Origin: JBELHR01 sp049606855
GTDB taxonomy: Bacteria > Bacteroidota > Bacteroidia > Flavobacteriales > Flavobacteriaceae
Assembly (NCBI GenBank): GCA_049606855.1
Contig: JBMYVY010000008.1
Coordinates: 34,600-98,599 of the forward strand
Direction of reading: 5' to 3'
Length of the DNA stretch: 64,000 nucleotides
This document shows, in pieces, positions 34,984 to 44,019 of the stretch (position 1 is the first letter of the stretch; each line of letters starts with the position of its first letter). Made by a program: the position numbers and the translations under genes. Below the pieces are notes generated by a model. That model saw nothing but the letters and a program-made list of their open reading frames with translations, searched no databases and was not told where the DNA came from.

Positions 34984-37512
34984 ATGACAGATTATAATAA
35001 AAAATTTGCCCCGATTTTCATCCTATTGATCCTGTTTGCAAGCTCCTCAAAGTCTTGGTCTCAGCATGCTGAAAGATGGACTTCAAGTGAGATACACAAA
35101 CAAATTAAAAAGCTTAATTTTCTGGGAAGTGCTCTTTATTTTGCGGCCCATCCCGATGATGAAAATACCAGATTAATTTCTTATTTGGCTTCAGAGGTTC
35201 AAGCAGATGTTGCCTACTTGTCCTTGACTAGAGGAGATGGAGGCCAAAACCTGATTGGAACAGAAATAAGAGAAGGTCTAGGCTTGATTCGGACTCAGGA
35301 ACTTTTACAAGCGAGAAGGACCGATGATGGAAGTCAGTTTTTTTCTACAGCAAATGATTTTGGTTATTCAAAAAACCCATCAGAAACTTTTAGTATTTGG
35401 GACAAGGAAAAGGTTCTTTCTGACGCTACTTGGATTGTTAGAAATTTTCAGCCCGATATTGTTATAAATAGATTTGATCACAGGACTCCAGGCACTACTC
35501 ATGGTCATCATACCTCGTCTGCTATCGTATCTACGGAGGTTTATGATTTAGCTGCTGACTCTGGGGCTTTTGAAGATCAATTAAAACTCGTTTCTACTTG
35601 GCAAGTAAAACGTTTGTTTTTTAATACCTCTCCATGGTTTTATGGAGGACAAAAAGCATTTGAAAAAGCGGATAAAACAAATTTGTATGAAGTAAATGTA
35701 GGGACCTATTATCCAGAAAATGGGTATTCAAATAATGAGATAGCAGCTCAATCAAGAAGTATGCATAAATCTCAGGGTTTCGGTGCTAGACAACAGCGAG
35801 GTGATACAGATGAATATTTAGAATTGCTTGAGGGAAAACCCTCTGAGGATAGAGGTGATTTGTTCGCTGGAATTAACACGACATGGTCGAGGGTGCCAGG
35901 GGGAAGTCATATTACAGAAATGGTAAGTGAGCTTATTGAAAATTATAGTATTGAGCATCCGGAAAACTCACTTAAGGGGTTGATTGAACTTAAAAAAGCA
36001 ATCGAGGCTTTGGATGATCATCATTGGAAGTTTAAAAAATTAAAAGAGGTAAATCAAATTATTACTCAAGCTGCTGGTCTTTATTTGAGTTTTGAGACCA
36101 CGGAGTCTTTTGCTAGTCCAGGTAGTGAAATAAAAGCTTCACTTGAAATCGTGTCACGCTCTTCCAAGGTCAGTTTTAAGGGGTATAAAATTCAATTGGA
36201 AACGGAAACAGGTATTCAAGATTTTGTGGCAGACCTAAATGAAAGTTTGGATGCAAACTCCGTTTATAATGAAGATTTGATTCTAGAGCTGCCAATGGAT
36301 ATGAGTAGATCTAATTCATATTGGTTAGAACAAACACCATTAAAGGGAAATTATCAGGTTGATGATTATAAAAAAATCGGCAAACCTGAAGAGGCCTCTG
36401 TTATTCAGGCCAGTTTTATTCTCAATATCGAGGGAGAAGATATTTTTATTGATAGAGGATTAAAGCACCGATTTGTTGACCCTGTAAGAGGAGAGGTTAT
36501 GGATCCTTTTCATGTCGTTCCAGAACTGAGTGTTAATTTTGATGAATCCGTAGTTATTTTTGCAAGTGAAGATGCAAAAACGTTAAGTTTAAACCTAAGA
36601 GCGGGCAGGAGTGATTTGAAGGGTCATTTGAGTCTTGATATGCCTAAAGGTTGGAAGGTAAGTCCTGAAATAATAGAATTTGAAATTAGTAATAAGGGAG
36701 AAGAGATAAGTGTAGAATTTGAGGTGACTCCGCCTCAAAATTCTCAAGAGGCTTACCTGAGAGTCGACTATAAAAACAAAAATGCGACTGCAGTAACCGA
36801 GATTTCCTATGATCATATTCCAAAGCAGTATATGTACCTTACTGCTACCCAAAAATTAGCGCGAGTAAAGGTTGAGACAAAAGGATCTAAAGCAGCCTAT
36901 ATTATGGGAGCAGGTGATGAAGTTCCCAAAGCAATAGAACAATTGGGTTATGAAGTTAGTTTACTTGAATCGGATCAAATTACGCTTGAAAATCTTAAAA
37001 AATACGATGTGGTAGTTTTGGGTATTAGAGCGCTTAATGTACGAGAAGATCTTCGCTACAAAATGCAATTGATTGAAAAATATGTCTTTCAAGGTGGAAA
37101 TGTAATTGTTCAATACAATACAAGTAGAGGCGTTAAGGTAAGTGATTTTGCTCCATACCCGATCTCTTTGTCTAGAGATCGAGTGACAGTTGAAGAATCC
37201 GAGGTTCGTATTTTGAAGCCTGATCACCGATCAATGAATTATCCAAACAAAATAACTTCTGAAGATTTTGAAGGTTGGGTTCAAGAGCGAGGACTCTATT
37301 TCCCCAATGAATGGGATGAGAATTACGAAGCTATATTTGGTGCCAATGATCCTGGAGAGCCTTCACGCAACGGAGGGTTACTAATTACCAAATACGGTGA
37401 AGGTTATTATACTTATACAGGCTATTCTTGGTTTAGAGAATTACCTGCAGGAGTAGTTGGAGCTTATAGAATATTTGCTAATCTTTTATCCCTTGGTTAT
37501 GACGAAAATTAA
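34984..37512 (+). CDS. Large secreted PIG-L family deacetylase
   Basis: An 842-residue exported protein. A signal peptide (about residues 1-27, ending SWSQ) precedes a PIG-L/LmbE domain with the zinc motif AAHPDDE (about 54-60), YLSLTRGDGGQN and the second histidine cluster TTHGHHTSSAIV. PIG-L enzymes remove acetyl groups from N-acetylglucosamine-type substrates. A beta-rich middle (about 350-600) and a C-terminal alpha/beta domain resembling a class I amidotransferase fold (KYDVVVLGIRALN, FQGGNVIVQYN) follow. Its end overlaps a 33-codon membrane ORF leading to a sodium symporter, suggesting sugar scavenging. Confidence 0.87.
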   Translation: MTDYNKKFAPIFILLILFASSSKSWSQHAERWTSSEIHKQIKKLNFLGSALYFAAHPDDENTRLISYLASEVQADVAYLSLTRGDGGQNLIGTEIREGLGLIRTQELLQARRTDDGSQFFSTANDFGYSKNPSETFSIWDKEKVLSDATWIVRNFQPDIVINRFDHRTPGTTHGHHTSSAIVSTEVYDLAADSGAFEDQLKLVSTWQVKRLFFNTSPWFYGGQKAFEKADKTNLYEVNVGTYYPENGYSNNEIAAQSRSMHKSQGFGARQQRGDTDEYLELLEGKPSEDRGDLFAGINTTWSRVPGGSHITEMVSELIENYSIEHPENSLKGLIELKKAIEALDDHHWKFKKLKEVNQIITQAAGLYLSFETTESFASPGSEIKASLEIVSRSSKVSFKGYKIQLETETGIQDFVADLNESLDANSVYNEDLILELPMDMSRSNSYWLEQTPLKGNYQVDDYKKIGKPEEASVIQASFILNIEGEDIFIDRGLKHRFVDPVRGEVMDPFHVVPELSVNFDESVVIFASEDAKTLSLNLRAGRSDLKGHLSLDMPKGWKVSPEIIEFEISNKGEEISVEFEVTPPQNSQEAYLRVDYKNKNATAVTEISYDHIPKQYMYLTATQKLARVKVETKGSKAAYIMGAGDEVPKAIEQLGYEVSLLESDQITLENLKKYDVVVLGIRALNVREDLRYKMQLIEKYVFQGGNVIVQYNTSRGVKVSDFAPYPISLSRDRVTVEESEVRILKPDHRSMNYPNKITSEDFEGWVQERGLYFPNEWDENYEAIFGANDPGEPSRNGGLLITKYGEGYYTYTGYSWFRELPAGVVGAYRIFANLLSLGYDEN

Positions 37513-37600
37513 ATCTTGGAAATTGGTTTACACTCTGCTGATAATTAGTCAGTTCTTGTTGGTCGTTTATTTTGCATACCTCACAAATTTATATAACTAA
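37499..37600 (+). CDS. Predicted 33-residue membrane protein linked to the symporter
   Basis: The ATG at 37499 lies inside the last codons of the PIG-L gene (14-base overlap) and the frame ends at TAA 37598-37600, which shares a base with the symporter ATG (TAATG). The product is a basic MTKIKSWK head followed by one hydrophobic helix (about residues 9-28) and a short polar tail. Overlap on both sides is what a translationally coupled small subunit would show; small partner proteins are known for some sodium symporters. Function and expression are inferred. Confidence 0.55.
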   Translation: MTKIKSWKLVYTLLIISQFLLVVYFAYLTNLYN

Positions 37601-39300
37601 TGCATACTATAGACTGGATTGTACTGATAGGAATATTAGTTCTTATTGTTTTTTATGGACTGTATAAAACTAGAAATATTAGTAATTCTGATGAGTTTTT
37701 AAGTGGGGGTAGGACTATGCCATGGTATACCATTGGCTTAAGTGTTATGGCAACCCAAGCTTCTGCAATTACTTTTTTATCAACACCAGGACAAGCCTAT
37801 TTGGATGGGATGGGTTTTGTTCAGTTTTATTTAGGACTTCCATTAGCCATGATTCTCTTGTCGGTTTTTGTTCTGCCTTTGTATTACAAAGCTAAGGTCA
37901 CTACCGCATATGAATATTTGGAAAATAGATTTGATTTAAAAACAAGAACTCTTACGGCTTTTTTATTTTTGGTTCAAAGAGGATTAGCCGCCGGAATTAC
38001 CATTTATGCTCCGTCTATTATATTGTCCGCAGCAATGGGTTGGAATTTGACCTATACAAATATCATTATTGGGGTGCTCGTGATTATTTATACCGTCTCT
38101 GGCGGGACAAATGCAGTATCTCAAACACAAAAACAGCAAATGCTTGTTATTTTAGTTGGAATGGCGGTTGCATTTACAATTCTCCTAAACAAATTACCTG
38201 CAGGACTTAGCTTTGATGGTGCTCGTGATATTGCTGGGAATTTAGGGAAGTTTAAGGTCATTGATTTCGATTTTGATTTATCAAGCCGCTACAATATTTG
38301 GACAGCAATGCTGGGAGGAACATTTTTGTTTTTGTCTTATTTTGGGACGGATCAGTCACAAGTCCAACGCTATCTCAGTGGAAAGAGTCTGACCGAATCC
38401 AGGTTGGGACTCCTTTTCAATGGGTTCTTTAAGGTGCCAATGCAGTTCGCGATTTTATTGGTTGGAGTTTTTGTATTTGTGTTCTATCAATTTTATGAAG
38501 CTCCAATGCACTTCAATAATTATAATGAATCAATAGTTCTAGAGTCATCTTATTCTGAGGAGTATCTAAAATTAAAAAAAGATTATCAATCCAATTATGA
38601 GGCAAAAAAAATTGAGTTGGAGCAGATAATTGAAAGTGATCAGCTCAAAAATAAAGAGGCTTATTTACCTATTAAGGACTATATTTCTCATGAAGGTGAG
38701 CTTAGAGCAGAGGCAAAGAGTCTTATCGAACAAGCTGCTGTGGAACAGGATTTAAATGTAGAGTTGGAAGATACCGACTATGTTTTTTTTACTTTTATTA
38801 AGACGCAGTTACCAATTGGAGTTATTGGATTGCTTTTGGCGGTGATTTTTTCCGCTGCGATGTCTTCAACAGCGTCTGAGTTGAATGCGTTGGCGACAAC
38901 TACCTCAGTCGATATCTACAAGCGATCTATTAAACCTGAACAATCTGATCATCATTATTTGATCGCGTCCAAATGGTTTACATTCATGTGGGGGGTATTT
39001 GCTATAATTTTTGCTACTACAGCATCTCTTTTTGATAATTTGATTGAAGCTGTAAATATTATAGGATCCTTGTTTTACGGTGCAATTCTTGGTGTTTTTG
39101 TATTGGCTTTCTTTATGAAAAAGATTAAGGCCAGAGCTGCATTTTTTGCGGTTATACTGGCTGAATTATTGGTAGTTATTTTGTTTCTCTTGGATAGATA
39201 TGAATATATAGATTTGGCTTATTTATGGCTGAATGCAATAGGTTGTTTACTCGTGATGATGTTTGCATATATTTTTCAAATCTTTTTTTCAAAAAATTGA
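37600..39300 (+). CDS. Sodium:solute symporter (SSS family)
   Basis: A 566-residue inner-membrane transporter using the sodium gradient. About 13 helices are seen, with SSS signatures such as DEFLSGGRTMPWY (about residues 31-43), SVMATQASAITFLSTPGQAY (about 48-67), FGTDQSQVQRYL and IFSAAMSSTASELNALAT. A charged loop of about 95 residues (about 300-395) is inserted before the SAAMSSTASELN helix. The substrate is unknown; coupling to a PIG-L enzyme suggests a sugar or amino sugar. tRNA-Ala follows 28 bases downstream. Confidence 0.92.
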   Translation: MHTIDWIVLIGILVLIVFYGLYKTRNISNSDEFLSGGRTMPWYTIGLSVMATQASAITFLSTPGQAYLDGMGFVQFYLGLPLAMILLSVFVLPLYYKAKVTTAYEYLENRFDLKTRTLTAFLFLVQRGLAAGITIYAPSIILSAAMGWNLTYTNIIIGVLVIIYTVSGGTNAVSQTQKQQMLVILVGMAVAFTILLNKLPAGLSFDGARDIAGNLGKFKVIDFDFDLSSRYNIWTAMLGGTFLFLSYFGTDQSQVQRYLSGKSLTESRLGLLFNGFFKVPMQFAILLVGVFVFVFYQFYEAPMHFNNYNESIVLESSYSEEYLKLKKDYQSNYEAKKIELEQIIESDQLKNKEAYLPIKDYISHEGELRAEAKSLIEQAAVEQDLNVELEDTDYVFFTFIKTQLPIGVIGLLLAVIFSAAMSSTASELNALATTTSVDIYKRSIKPEQSDHHYLIASKWFTFMWGVFAIIFATTASLFDNLIEAVNIIGSLFYGAILGVFVLAFFMKKIKARAAFFAVILAELLVVILFLLDRYEYIDLAYLWLNAIGCLLVMMFAYIFQIFFSKN

Positions 39301-39328
39301 ATAATTAGCTTACTTTAGATTTAGTTTA

Positions 39329-39402
39329 GGGGCATTAGCTCAGCTGGCTAGAGCGCTACGCTGGCAGCGTAGAGGTCATCGGTTCGACTCCGATATGCTC
39401 CA
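39329..39402 (+). tRNA. tRNA-Ala (anticodon GGC)
   Basis: A 74-base class I tRNA without encoded CCA. The acceptor stem GGGGCAT pairs with ATGCTCC and contains the G3-U70 wobble pair, the alanine identity element. The anticodon loop CTGGCAG lies between CTACG and CGTAG, giving GGC. The T arm carries GGTTCGACTCC. It lies 28 bases after the symporter gene; a -7-like TACTTTAG at 39311-39318 lacks a well-placed -33 box, so read-through is also possible. Confidence 0.97.
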
Positions 39403-39422
39403 CGGATAAATGCTTGAAAAAG
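39387..39422 (+). repeat. 36-base direct repeat, copy 1 (covers the 3' end of tRNA-Ala)
   Basis: This copy takes in the last 16 bases of the tRNA-Ala gene (from ACTCC in the T arm to the discriminator A) plus 20 bases downstream. It is identical to 39525-39560; flanking bases differ on both sides. Confidence 0.9.
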
Positions 39423-39440
39423 CAGAATAGGAATAAAGAA

Positions 39441-39470
39441 AAAGGAAAGAGTGTTCTCTTTCCTTTTTTT
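39441..39470 (+). terminator. Intrinsic terminator after tRNA-Ala
   Basis: GGAAAGAG and CTCTTTCC pair around a TGTT loop, followed by seven T. It lies 38 bases after the tRNA, between the two copies of the 36-base repeat. Confidence 0.85.
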
Positions 39471-39524
39471 GTTGAGATTCTTTTTAAGCATTTTCAAAAC
39501 GGGGTAAATCTGAGCAGCAAAGAT

Positions 39525-39560
39525 ACTCCGATATGCTCCACGGATAAATGCTTGAAAAAG
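39525..39560 (+). repeat. 36-base direct repeat, copy 2 (duplicate of the tRNA-Ala 3' end)
   Basis: Exact copy of 39387-39422 with start points 138 bases apart. The tRNA part here is a fragment without the 5' half, so it is not a gene. A duplicated tRNA 3' end is the usual trace of site-specific integration or of local recombination. Confidence 0.9.
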
Positions 39561-39573
39561 AAGGTGGTGTGAT

Positions 39574-40836
39574 TTATCTTAAATTAAGACTTTGAATTAC
39601 TTCATCTTCAGGATAATATATATACCCCCTCCAGAGTAACTTTTCATTCGCTTTGTATTTCCACACTACTTCCCAGTTTGGAGTAACCTCCCAGAAACCA
39701 TAATCTCCTTCTGTAATTAGGGTGTTTCCGTTTTTTAGTCGAGTTGCACCAGAAACAATACCTGAGTATATTTCTGAATTTGTAAATGACCATTTTATTT
39801 TAGGACTCTCTGCAGTTGGGTAGTTTGCAGGGAGTTCTAATTCATAAATTATTGATTGTTGAATGGAATTCCCATTGCTATAGGTCAGAATATTTCCGGA
39901 TCCCGGAAATCCCTCTGCCACAATGTTGGGGTGATGATTCCTGTCGAATACACCATTTCCAAATCGGTATATTAAGTCTCCACCTAAATTATAATTACCT
40001 CCACTTGATCCTTTTGCTTGTTCTGTAGTTGTAGAATGGTCAATAACCCATACCTCATCATAAAAGTTAACGGATATATATATTAAATCGTTTTTTTCAT
40101 CATAAAACAATGCATTGGCATGCATTATATCCCCAGAGTCAATGTCATTTCTGCCTAAATTTATTTTTTCAGGTGTTGATTCCGGGTCTCCATAGTTTGG
40201 ATGATTTGGATTATCGGTTTGAACAATATGATCAATTGAATTCCACTTCCATACTACTTCATTGTTTTGAGGATTTACTTCCCAAATACTTTCTGTAAAT
40301 AAATCATAATTAGTTGTTTCCCCCAATTCAGAGGCTTGTTCGATGCTGGTCCTTTCCCATACCAAGAACATTACATTACCATTTGGTAGTCGTTCTACAT
40401 CGTGATGAGCTAATTTGTTTTCATCATGAACCTCATAAGACCATTGCACGTTTTCATCTGGGTTTATGATTTGTATAACTCCTCCATAACCACCGAAGTT
40501 GAATGGTGGTGTAGCTTCAGGTTTGAACATACCCGTTAAACTTCCGTCGCTCTCAAGAAATATATCGTTACCTAAGGACAGGTGAAAATTCCACTCCTTT
40601 AAGAGCTCTCCTTGCTTGTTTATTAAAAAGCATCTTTTTTGACCATTATCTACGCCAAAAATCAAAGAAGTTGAATCGATTAAATCCTCATTATAAACTT
40701 CAACCTCTGAGGCTAATTCAAGAGGCTCTTCTGGAACTGGTTCAATAGTATCCGGGTCGATAGGAGAATCTGTAGGCTCTGATTGGCAGGAGGCCATTAG
40801 ACAAATGATAAGGAGGTAAAGGAGGTTTTTCATCAT
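39574..40836 (-). CDS. Arylsulfotransferase (ASST)-like lipoprotein
   Basis: A 420-residue predicted lipoprotein with signal lipobox LMASC (about Cys17), then an acidic Pro-rich linker (PEEPLE). The rest looks like a beta-propeller of the arylsulfotransferase family: repeated W/G patterns such as KEWNFHLSLGND, HHDVERLPNGNVMFL, DIMHANALFYDE, GNILTYSNGN and TRLKNGNTLITEGD. The family includes PLP-independent sulfotransferases, but many members are uncharacterised. The ATG at 40836 is followed by a second ATG; either may be used. It is monocistronic between tRNA-Ala and a DUF2911 gene. Confidence 0.8.
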   Translation of the reverse strand: MMKNLLYLLIICLMASCQSEPTDSPIDPDTIEPVPEEPLELASEVEVYNEDLIDSTSLIFGVDNGQKRCFLINKQGELLKEWNFHLSLGNDIFLESDGSLTGMFKPEATPPFNFGGYGGVIQIINPDENVQWSYEVHDENKLAHHDVERLPNGNVMFLVWERTSIEQASELGETTNYDLFTESIWEVNPQNNEVVWKWNSIDHIVQTDNPNHPNYGDPESTPEKINLGRNDIDSGDIMHANALFYDEKNDLIYISVNFYDEVWVIDHSTTTEQAKGSSGGNYNLGGDLIYRFGNGVFDRNHHPNIVAEGFPGSGNILTYSNGNSIQQSIIYELELPANYPTAESPKIKWSFTNSEIYSGIVSGATRLKNGNTLITEGDYGFWEVTPNWEVVWKYKANEKLLWRGYIYYPEDEVIQSLNLR

Positions 40837-40846
40837 ATAATGTTGT

Positions 40847-40876
40847 AAAAAAAAGCAGCTTTTCAGCTGCCTTTTT
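40847..40876 (-). terminator. Intrinsic terminator after the DUF2911 gene
   Basis: On the minus strand GCAGCT and AGCTGC pair around GAAA, followed by a run of eight T. It lies between the DUF2911 stop and the start of the arylsulfotransferase-like gene. Confidence 0.85.
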
Positions 40877-40886
40877 CATTAATTGT

Positions 40887-41723
40887 TTATTTAGACCACT
40901 CTTCGATTGAGTTTTTGTTCATTCTAACATAGTCTTGGTTGCCCGCTTTTTCAGCAAGCTCTAGACTCATTTTTGCTGTTTTAATTGCATCTTTCTTTTT
41001 ACCTAATTTAGCTTGAATTAACGATAGTGTTCTCGCCATCCAATAGGCATTAGGGTTCAACTCAACTGCTTTTTCAGAATATTCTAAAGCCGTTTCAAGC
41101 TCTTTATCAACACTTAGTAAATAGGCAGCAGAAGCATTGTAATCTTGAGCACTTGGTCCTTTCATTTCGCGTTCGATGCTTGCCATTGCTTTCTGTTCAG
41201 TTGGAACTGAAATTGAAAATTGAACCATGGTCTGTTCCCACATGATATTTACCATGGCTGAATTATCTGTTAACTCGTCAATCATAATTGTGAAACTGTT
41301 CATAGGCCAAGGGATTTCTTGACTTTTAGCAGAGATTTTTGCAGCTACTTTTGAATCATCCCAAGTTCTTGGAGTTCCCCAATTACTGGTATCGGTATAA
41401 AAAATTAAATCCCATGAGTCTTTATTCGGAACAGAATATAAGGCATAATTACCTTTTTTTAATTCCTGATCACCAATCTTCACATCATCAGAAAATCCAA
41501 TAACCGTGTTTGCGTTGGCTCCAGTTCTCCATAGTTTTCCAAAAGGAACAAGTTCTCCGAAGATAGCTCTTCCTCTAGCGGCTGGCCTTGAATAGTCGAT
41601 ATTAACTTTTGTTAACCCTACCATTTGCTCCGTTTTAGAAAATGGACTTGGTTGAGGTGTGGCGACTTGAGCAAAAATTTGGCTGCAAGCCAAAATCATA
41701 ACTCCTAATAATAATTTTTTCAT
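40887..41723 (-). CDS. DUF2911 domain secreted protein
   Basis: A 278-residue protein with a signal peptide ending near IFAQ (about residue 19). DUF2911 covers about residues 20-170, with the block YSRPAARGRAIFG, FGKLWRTGANANT and KKGNYALYSVP typical of the family. The C-terminal part (about 200-270) forms TPR-like helices (ALEYSEKAVELNPNAYWM). The function of DUF2911 is unknown. It is common in Bacteroidota envelopes. It has its own terminator. Confidence 0.88.
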   Translation of the reverse strand: MKKLLLGVMILACSQIFAQVATPQPSPFSKTEQMVGLTKVNIDYSRPAARGRAIFGELVPFGKLWRTGANANTVIGFSDDVKIGDQELKKGNYALYSVPNKDSWDLIFYTDTSNWGTPRTWDDSKVAAKISAKSQEIPWPMNSFTIMIDELTDNSAMVNIMWEQTMVQFSISVPTEQKAMASIEREMKGPSAQDYNASAAYLLSVDKELETALEYSEKAVELNPNAYWMARTLSLIQAKLGKKKDAIKTAKMSLELAEKAGNQDYVRMNKNSIEEWSK

Positions 41724-41763
41724 TTTAAAATTTGGTTTGGTTTGCCTCGAAGTTAAATATTTT

Positions 41764-44019
41764 TTATTGGTAAACCTTTTTATAATACATTCTATAACTA
41801 AAGTTTAACAAAATAAATATAAGGATAGGGACAATTGTGTTAAGTATTCTAAAGTAATTCCCTTGTTCAAAGGCCTTTTGCTGGTCCAATGGAAAAAGGT
41901 CCACTTTTTTCGTTCTTAATATGAGTAAATCTTCTTGACCAGCAAGATAATCTATGCAATTAAGTAAGAAGTTTTTGTTGTCAAATAACTGATCACTCCA
42001 AGGTAAATAACCTAAAGGGAGGGGTTGTCCATCATCAAGTTTGTTTTCTCCAAAATTTCCATCTGCGATATAGATTAACTTTGAATTTTGGTTAATCATT
42101 TTGTCGTTAATAAAGGGTTTAGTACGATCTTTATATGAAGACGGGAAGCGTCCCTCGATCATTAATGCATCCATATAGGGGCCTCCTTTAAAGGATTTCG
42201 CATCCTCACCGAGTAATTGCTCAAGACCAATCAGATTTGGTGCGTTTTGAGCTGTGGACTGCGGGGAGCTGAATAATAAGGGAGTTTGGATTAAAGGACT
42301 CTCGATAAATTCAATAGGGTTTGCAAATTCTAAATTGACAAAACCTAAATTTGTGGAAATTGGAGACTTTTCATTTCCTTTTGATAGAATATTGTAGGGC
42401 CATTTGACTAATTGGTATTGTGTCTGTTCTCCAATCTGACCTGTAGCCAATGGTATTTCGGAAGAATAGAAGTCTTTGATCAATTGGCTTTGAGTTCTGA
42501 AACCATAGGCAAAGAAAAGATCATTTAAGTTTAAGTTTTTTGGAAAAGAGAGGCTTTGGCCATCAACCATCAAACTATCAAGAGCCATGCTGACCTGATC
42601 TACCATCCATAAACTATTCCCTCCTTGGTATTGATATTGATCTAGGACATATTTTTCTGACTCTGTAAATTCCTCTTTAGGGTTTGAATTAATAACGATA
42701 TCGTATTGGCTAAGTTCTCTAAGTGTTTTTTGGGGATTAGATTGCACAGAGTCCAAGGTGAATTTTGCAAGGAAATACTGTGATCCCAGCTGCTGAAGAA
42801 GGTCATATAGGATCAAATCTGGGCTCTGACCATTGCCGGCTAATACAGCAATTTTTTTATTTTTTTGTTGAGTCAGTTTATAAATCGCATCTGTAATTCC
42901 GTATTCTAAATTTCTAACGGATTGTTGAATTTGATTGCTTGCATCAGTGTCTTTTAATAAGTTGACCACGAGCTCTCTTCCTTGATATTCAATGAGTAAA
43001 AAGGGAACTATATACTGTTCACTCAGGACCCCATCTTTTTCAATGGTCAAGCTACTGACTTCCATGCCCTTTTCTATGAGCACTTGGAATTGGTCTTGAG
43101 GATCTTCACTTGAATATCTAATGTTTTTATTAATCGATTGATATTGCCCAACAATTTCATCAAGTTCTGTTTTTAAGCGTTGGAATTCGGGTGGGAATAC
43201 TCCCCCTAAATAATTTGTGATACTCAGTGGGCTGGTAATTTCTAAACTGATGTTTTTTGAAACAGTTTTGAGAGTATATCTTTTGTCTTCCGTAATATCG
43301 ATGCTTCCATTAAAAATAAAGAGAACAATAAAGGGAAGTAACCATTTCCATTTTAAGGTTTTTACCGTGATTGAATAAACCACAATTGAAACAGTCATAA
43401 AAAAGGCAATATCGCTAAGGTGGATAACGCCTCTTGAAATGCTAATATAGTGGGAGTAAAGCCCAAGGGAAGGGTAAATGAATTCAAATCCAAAATAGAT
43501 TAAGCAATTTACCAAAACAGCTATAATCAAACCGATTAAAGAGTTTTTTGATTGGTTGAAAATTGCAATGCTCAGGCAGCTCATCACCAAAACGACTAAA
43601 GTAAGCCCAGAGAAGGAGCCAATTAAAACACCGAAATCCATCTGGCCTAGCTGAAGTAATGAAATCACGTAAACGATTATTGGGCTGCATGCTAGTATAC
43701 ATAACAGAATTATCGAAATAATCTTTGAAGCAATTATATTTTCAAAACTGATAGGCAGGGTTTGAAGTATTTCAAGAGTTCCGTTTTGTTTTTCTTCTCC
43801 CATTATTTTTTGGCCAATAGCAGGAATTAAAAAGGCAAATAGCCAAGGGGATAATTCAAAAAAGAAATTAAGATCTGCGTAGGCTCCTTCAAGAATATTG
43901 TAAGGGTTGGGAATAACCCATAAAATCAAACTGTTAATTAATAAAAATAGACATAGAATTACAATTCCAGAACCGTTAAGGAAGAATTGACTAAAGTCCT
44001 TGTGAATCAATGCTTTCAT
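41764..44019 (-). CDS. GldF-GldG fusion, gliding-motility-associated ABC transporter subunit
   Basis: A 751-residue protein. The N-terminal 240 residues match GldF, a six-helix permease: NSLILWVIPNPYNIL, FLIPAIGQKIMGEEKQNGTLE and SISRGVIHLSDIAFF. From about residue 245 to 751 it matches GldG: one helix, a large external domain (NYLGGVFPPEFQRLKTELDE, KKIAVLAGNGQSPD) and a C-terminal helix. Most flavobacteria have these as separate genes; here they form one frame without a stop. The ATPase GldA is not in the window. The gene overlaps the SAM hydrolase gene by four bases. Whether this organism glides cannot be judged. Confidence 0.85.
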   Translation of the reverse strand: MKALIHKDFSQFFLNGSGIVILCLFLLINSLILWVIPNPYNILEGAYADLNFFFELSPWLFAFLIPAIGQKIMGEEKQNGTLEILQTLPISFENIIASKIISIILLCILACSPIIVYVISLLQLGQMDFGVLIGSFSGLTLVVLVMSCLSIAIFNQSKNSLIGLIIAVLVNCLIYFGFEFIYPSLGLYSHYISISRGVIHLSDIAFFMTVSIVVYSITVKTLKWKWLLPFIVLFIFNGSIDITEDKRYTLKTVSKNISLEITSPLSITNYLGGVFPPEFQRLKTELDEIVGQYQSINKNIRYSSEDPQDQFQVLIEKGMEVSSLTIEKDGVLSEQYIVPFLLIEYQGRELVVNLLKDTDASNQIQQSVRNLEYGITDAIYKLTQQKNKKIAVLAGNGQSPDLILYDLLQQLGSQYFLAKFTLDSVQSNPQKTLRELSQYDIVINSNPKEEFTESEKYVLDQYQYQGGNSLWMVDQVSMALDSLMVDGQSLSFPKNLNLNDLFFAYGFRTQSQLIKDFYSSEIPLATGQIGEQTQYQLVKWPYNILSKGNEKSPISTNLGFVNLEFANPIEFIESPLIQTPLLFSSPQSTAQNAPNLIGLEQLLGEDAKSFKGGPYMDALMIEGRFPSSYKDRTKPFINDKMINQNSKLIYIADGNFGENKLDDGQPLPLGYLPWSDQLFDNKNFLLNCIDYLAGQEDLLILRTKKVDLFPLDQQKAFEQGNYFRILNTIVPILIFILLNFSYRMYYKKVYQ

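Noticed and set aside
39403..39573. Integrated mobile element between the tRNA-Ala repeats
   Set aside because: Only about 100 bases lie between the copies and they contain a terminator; there is no integrase or other coding sequence, so at most a scar remains.
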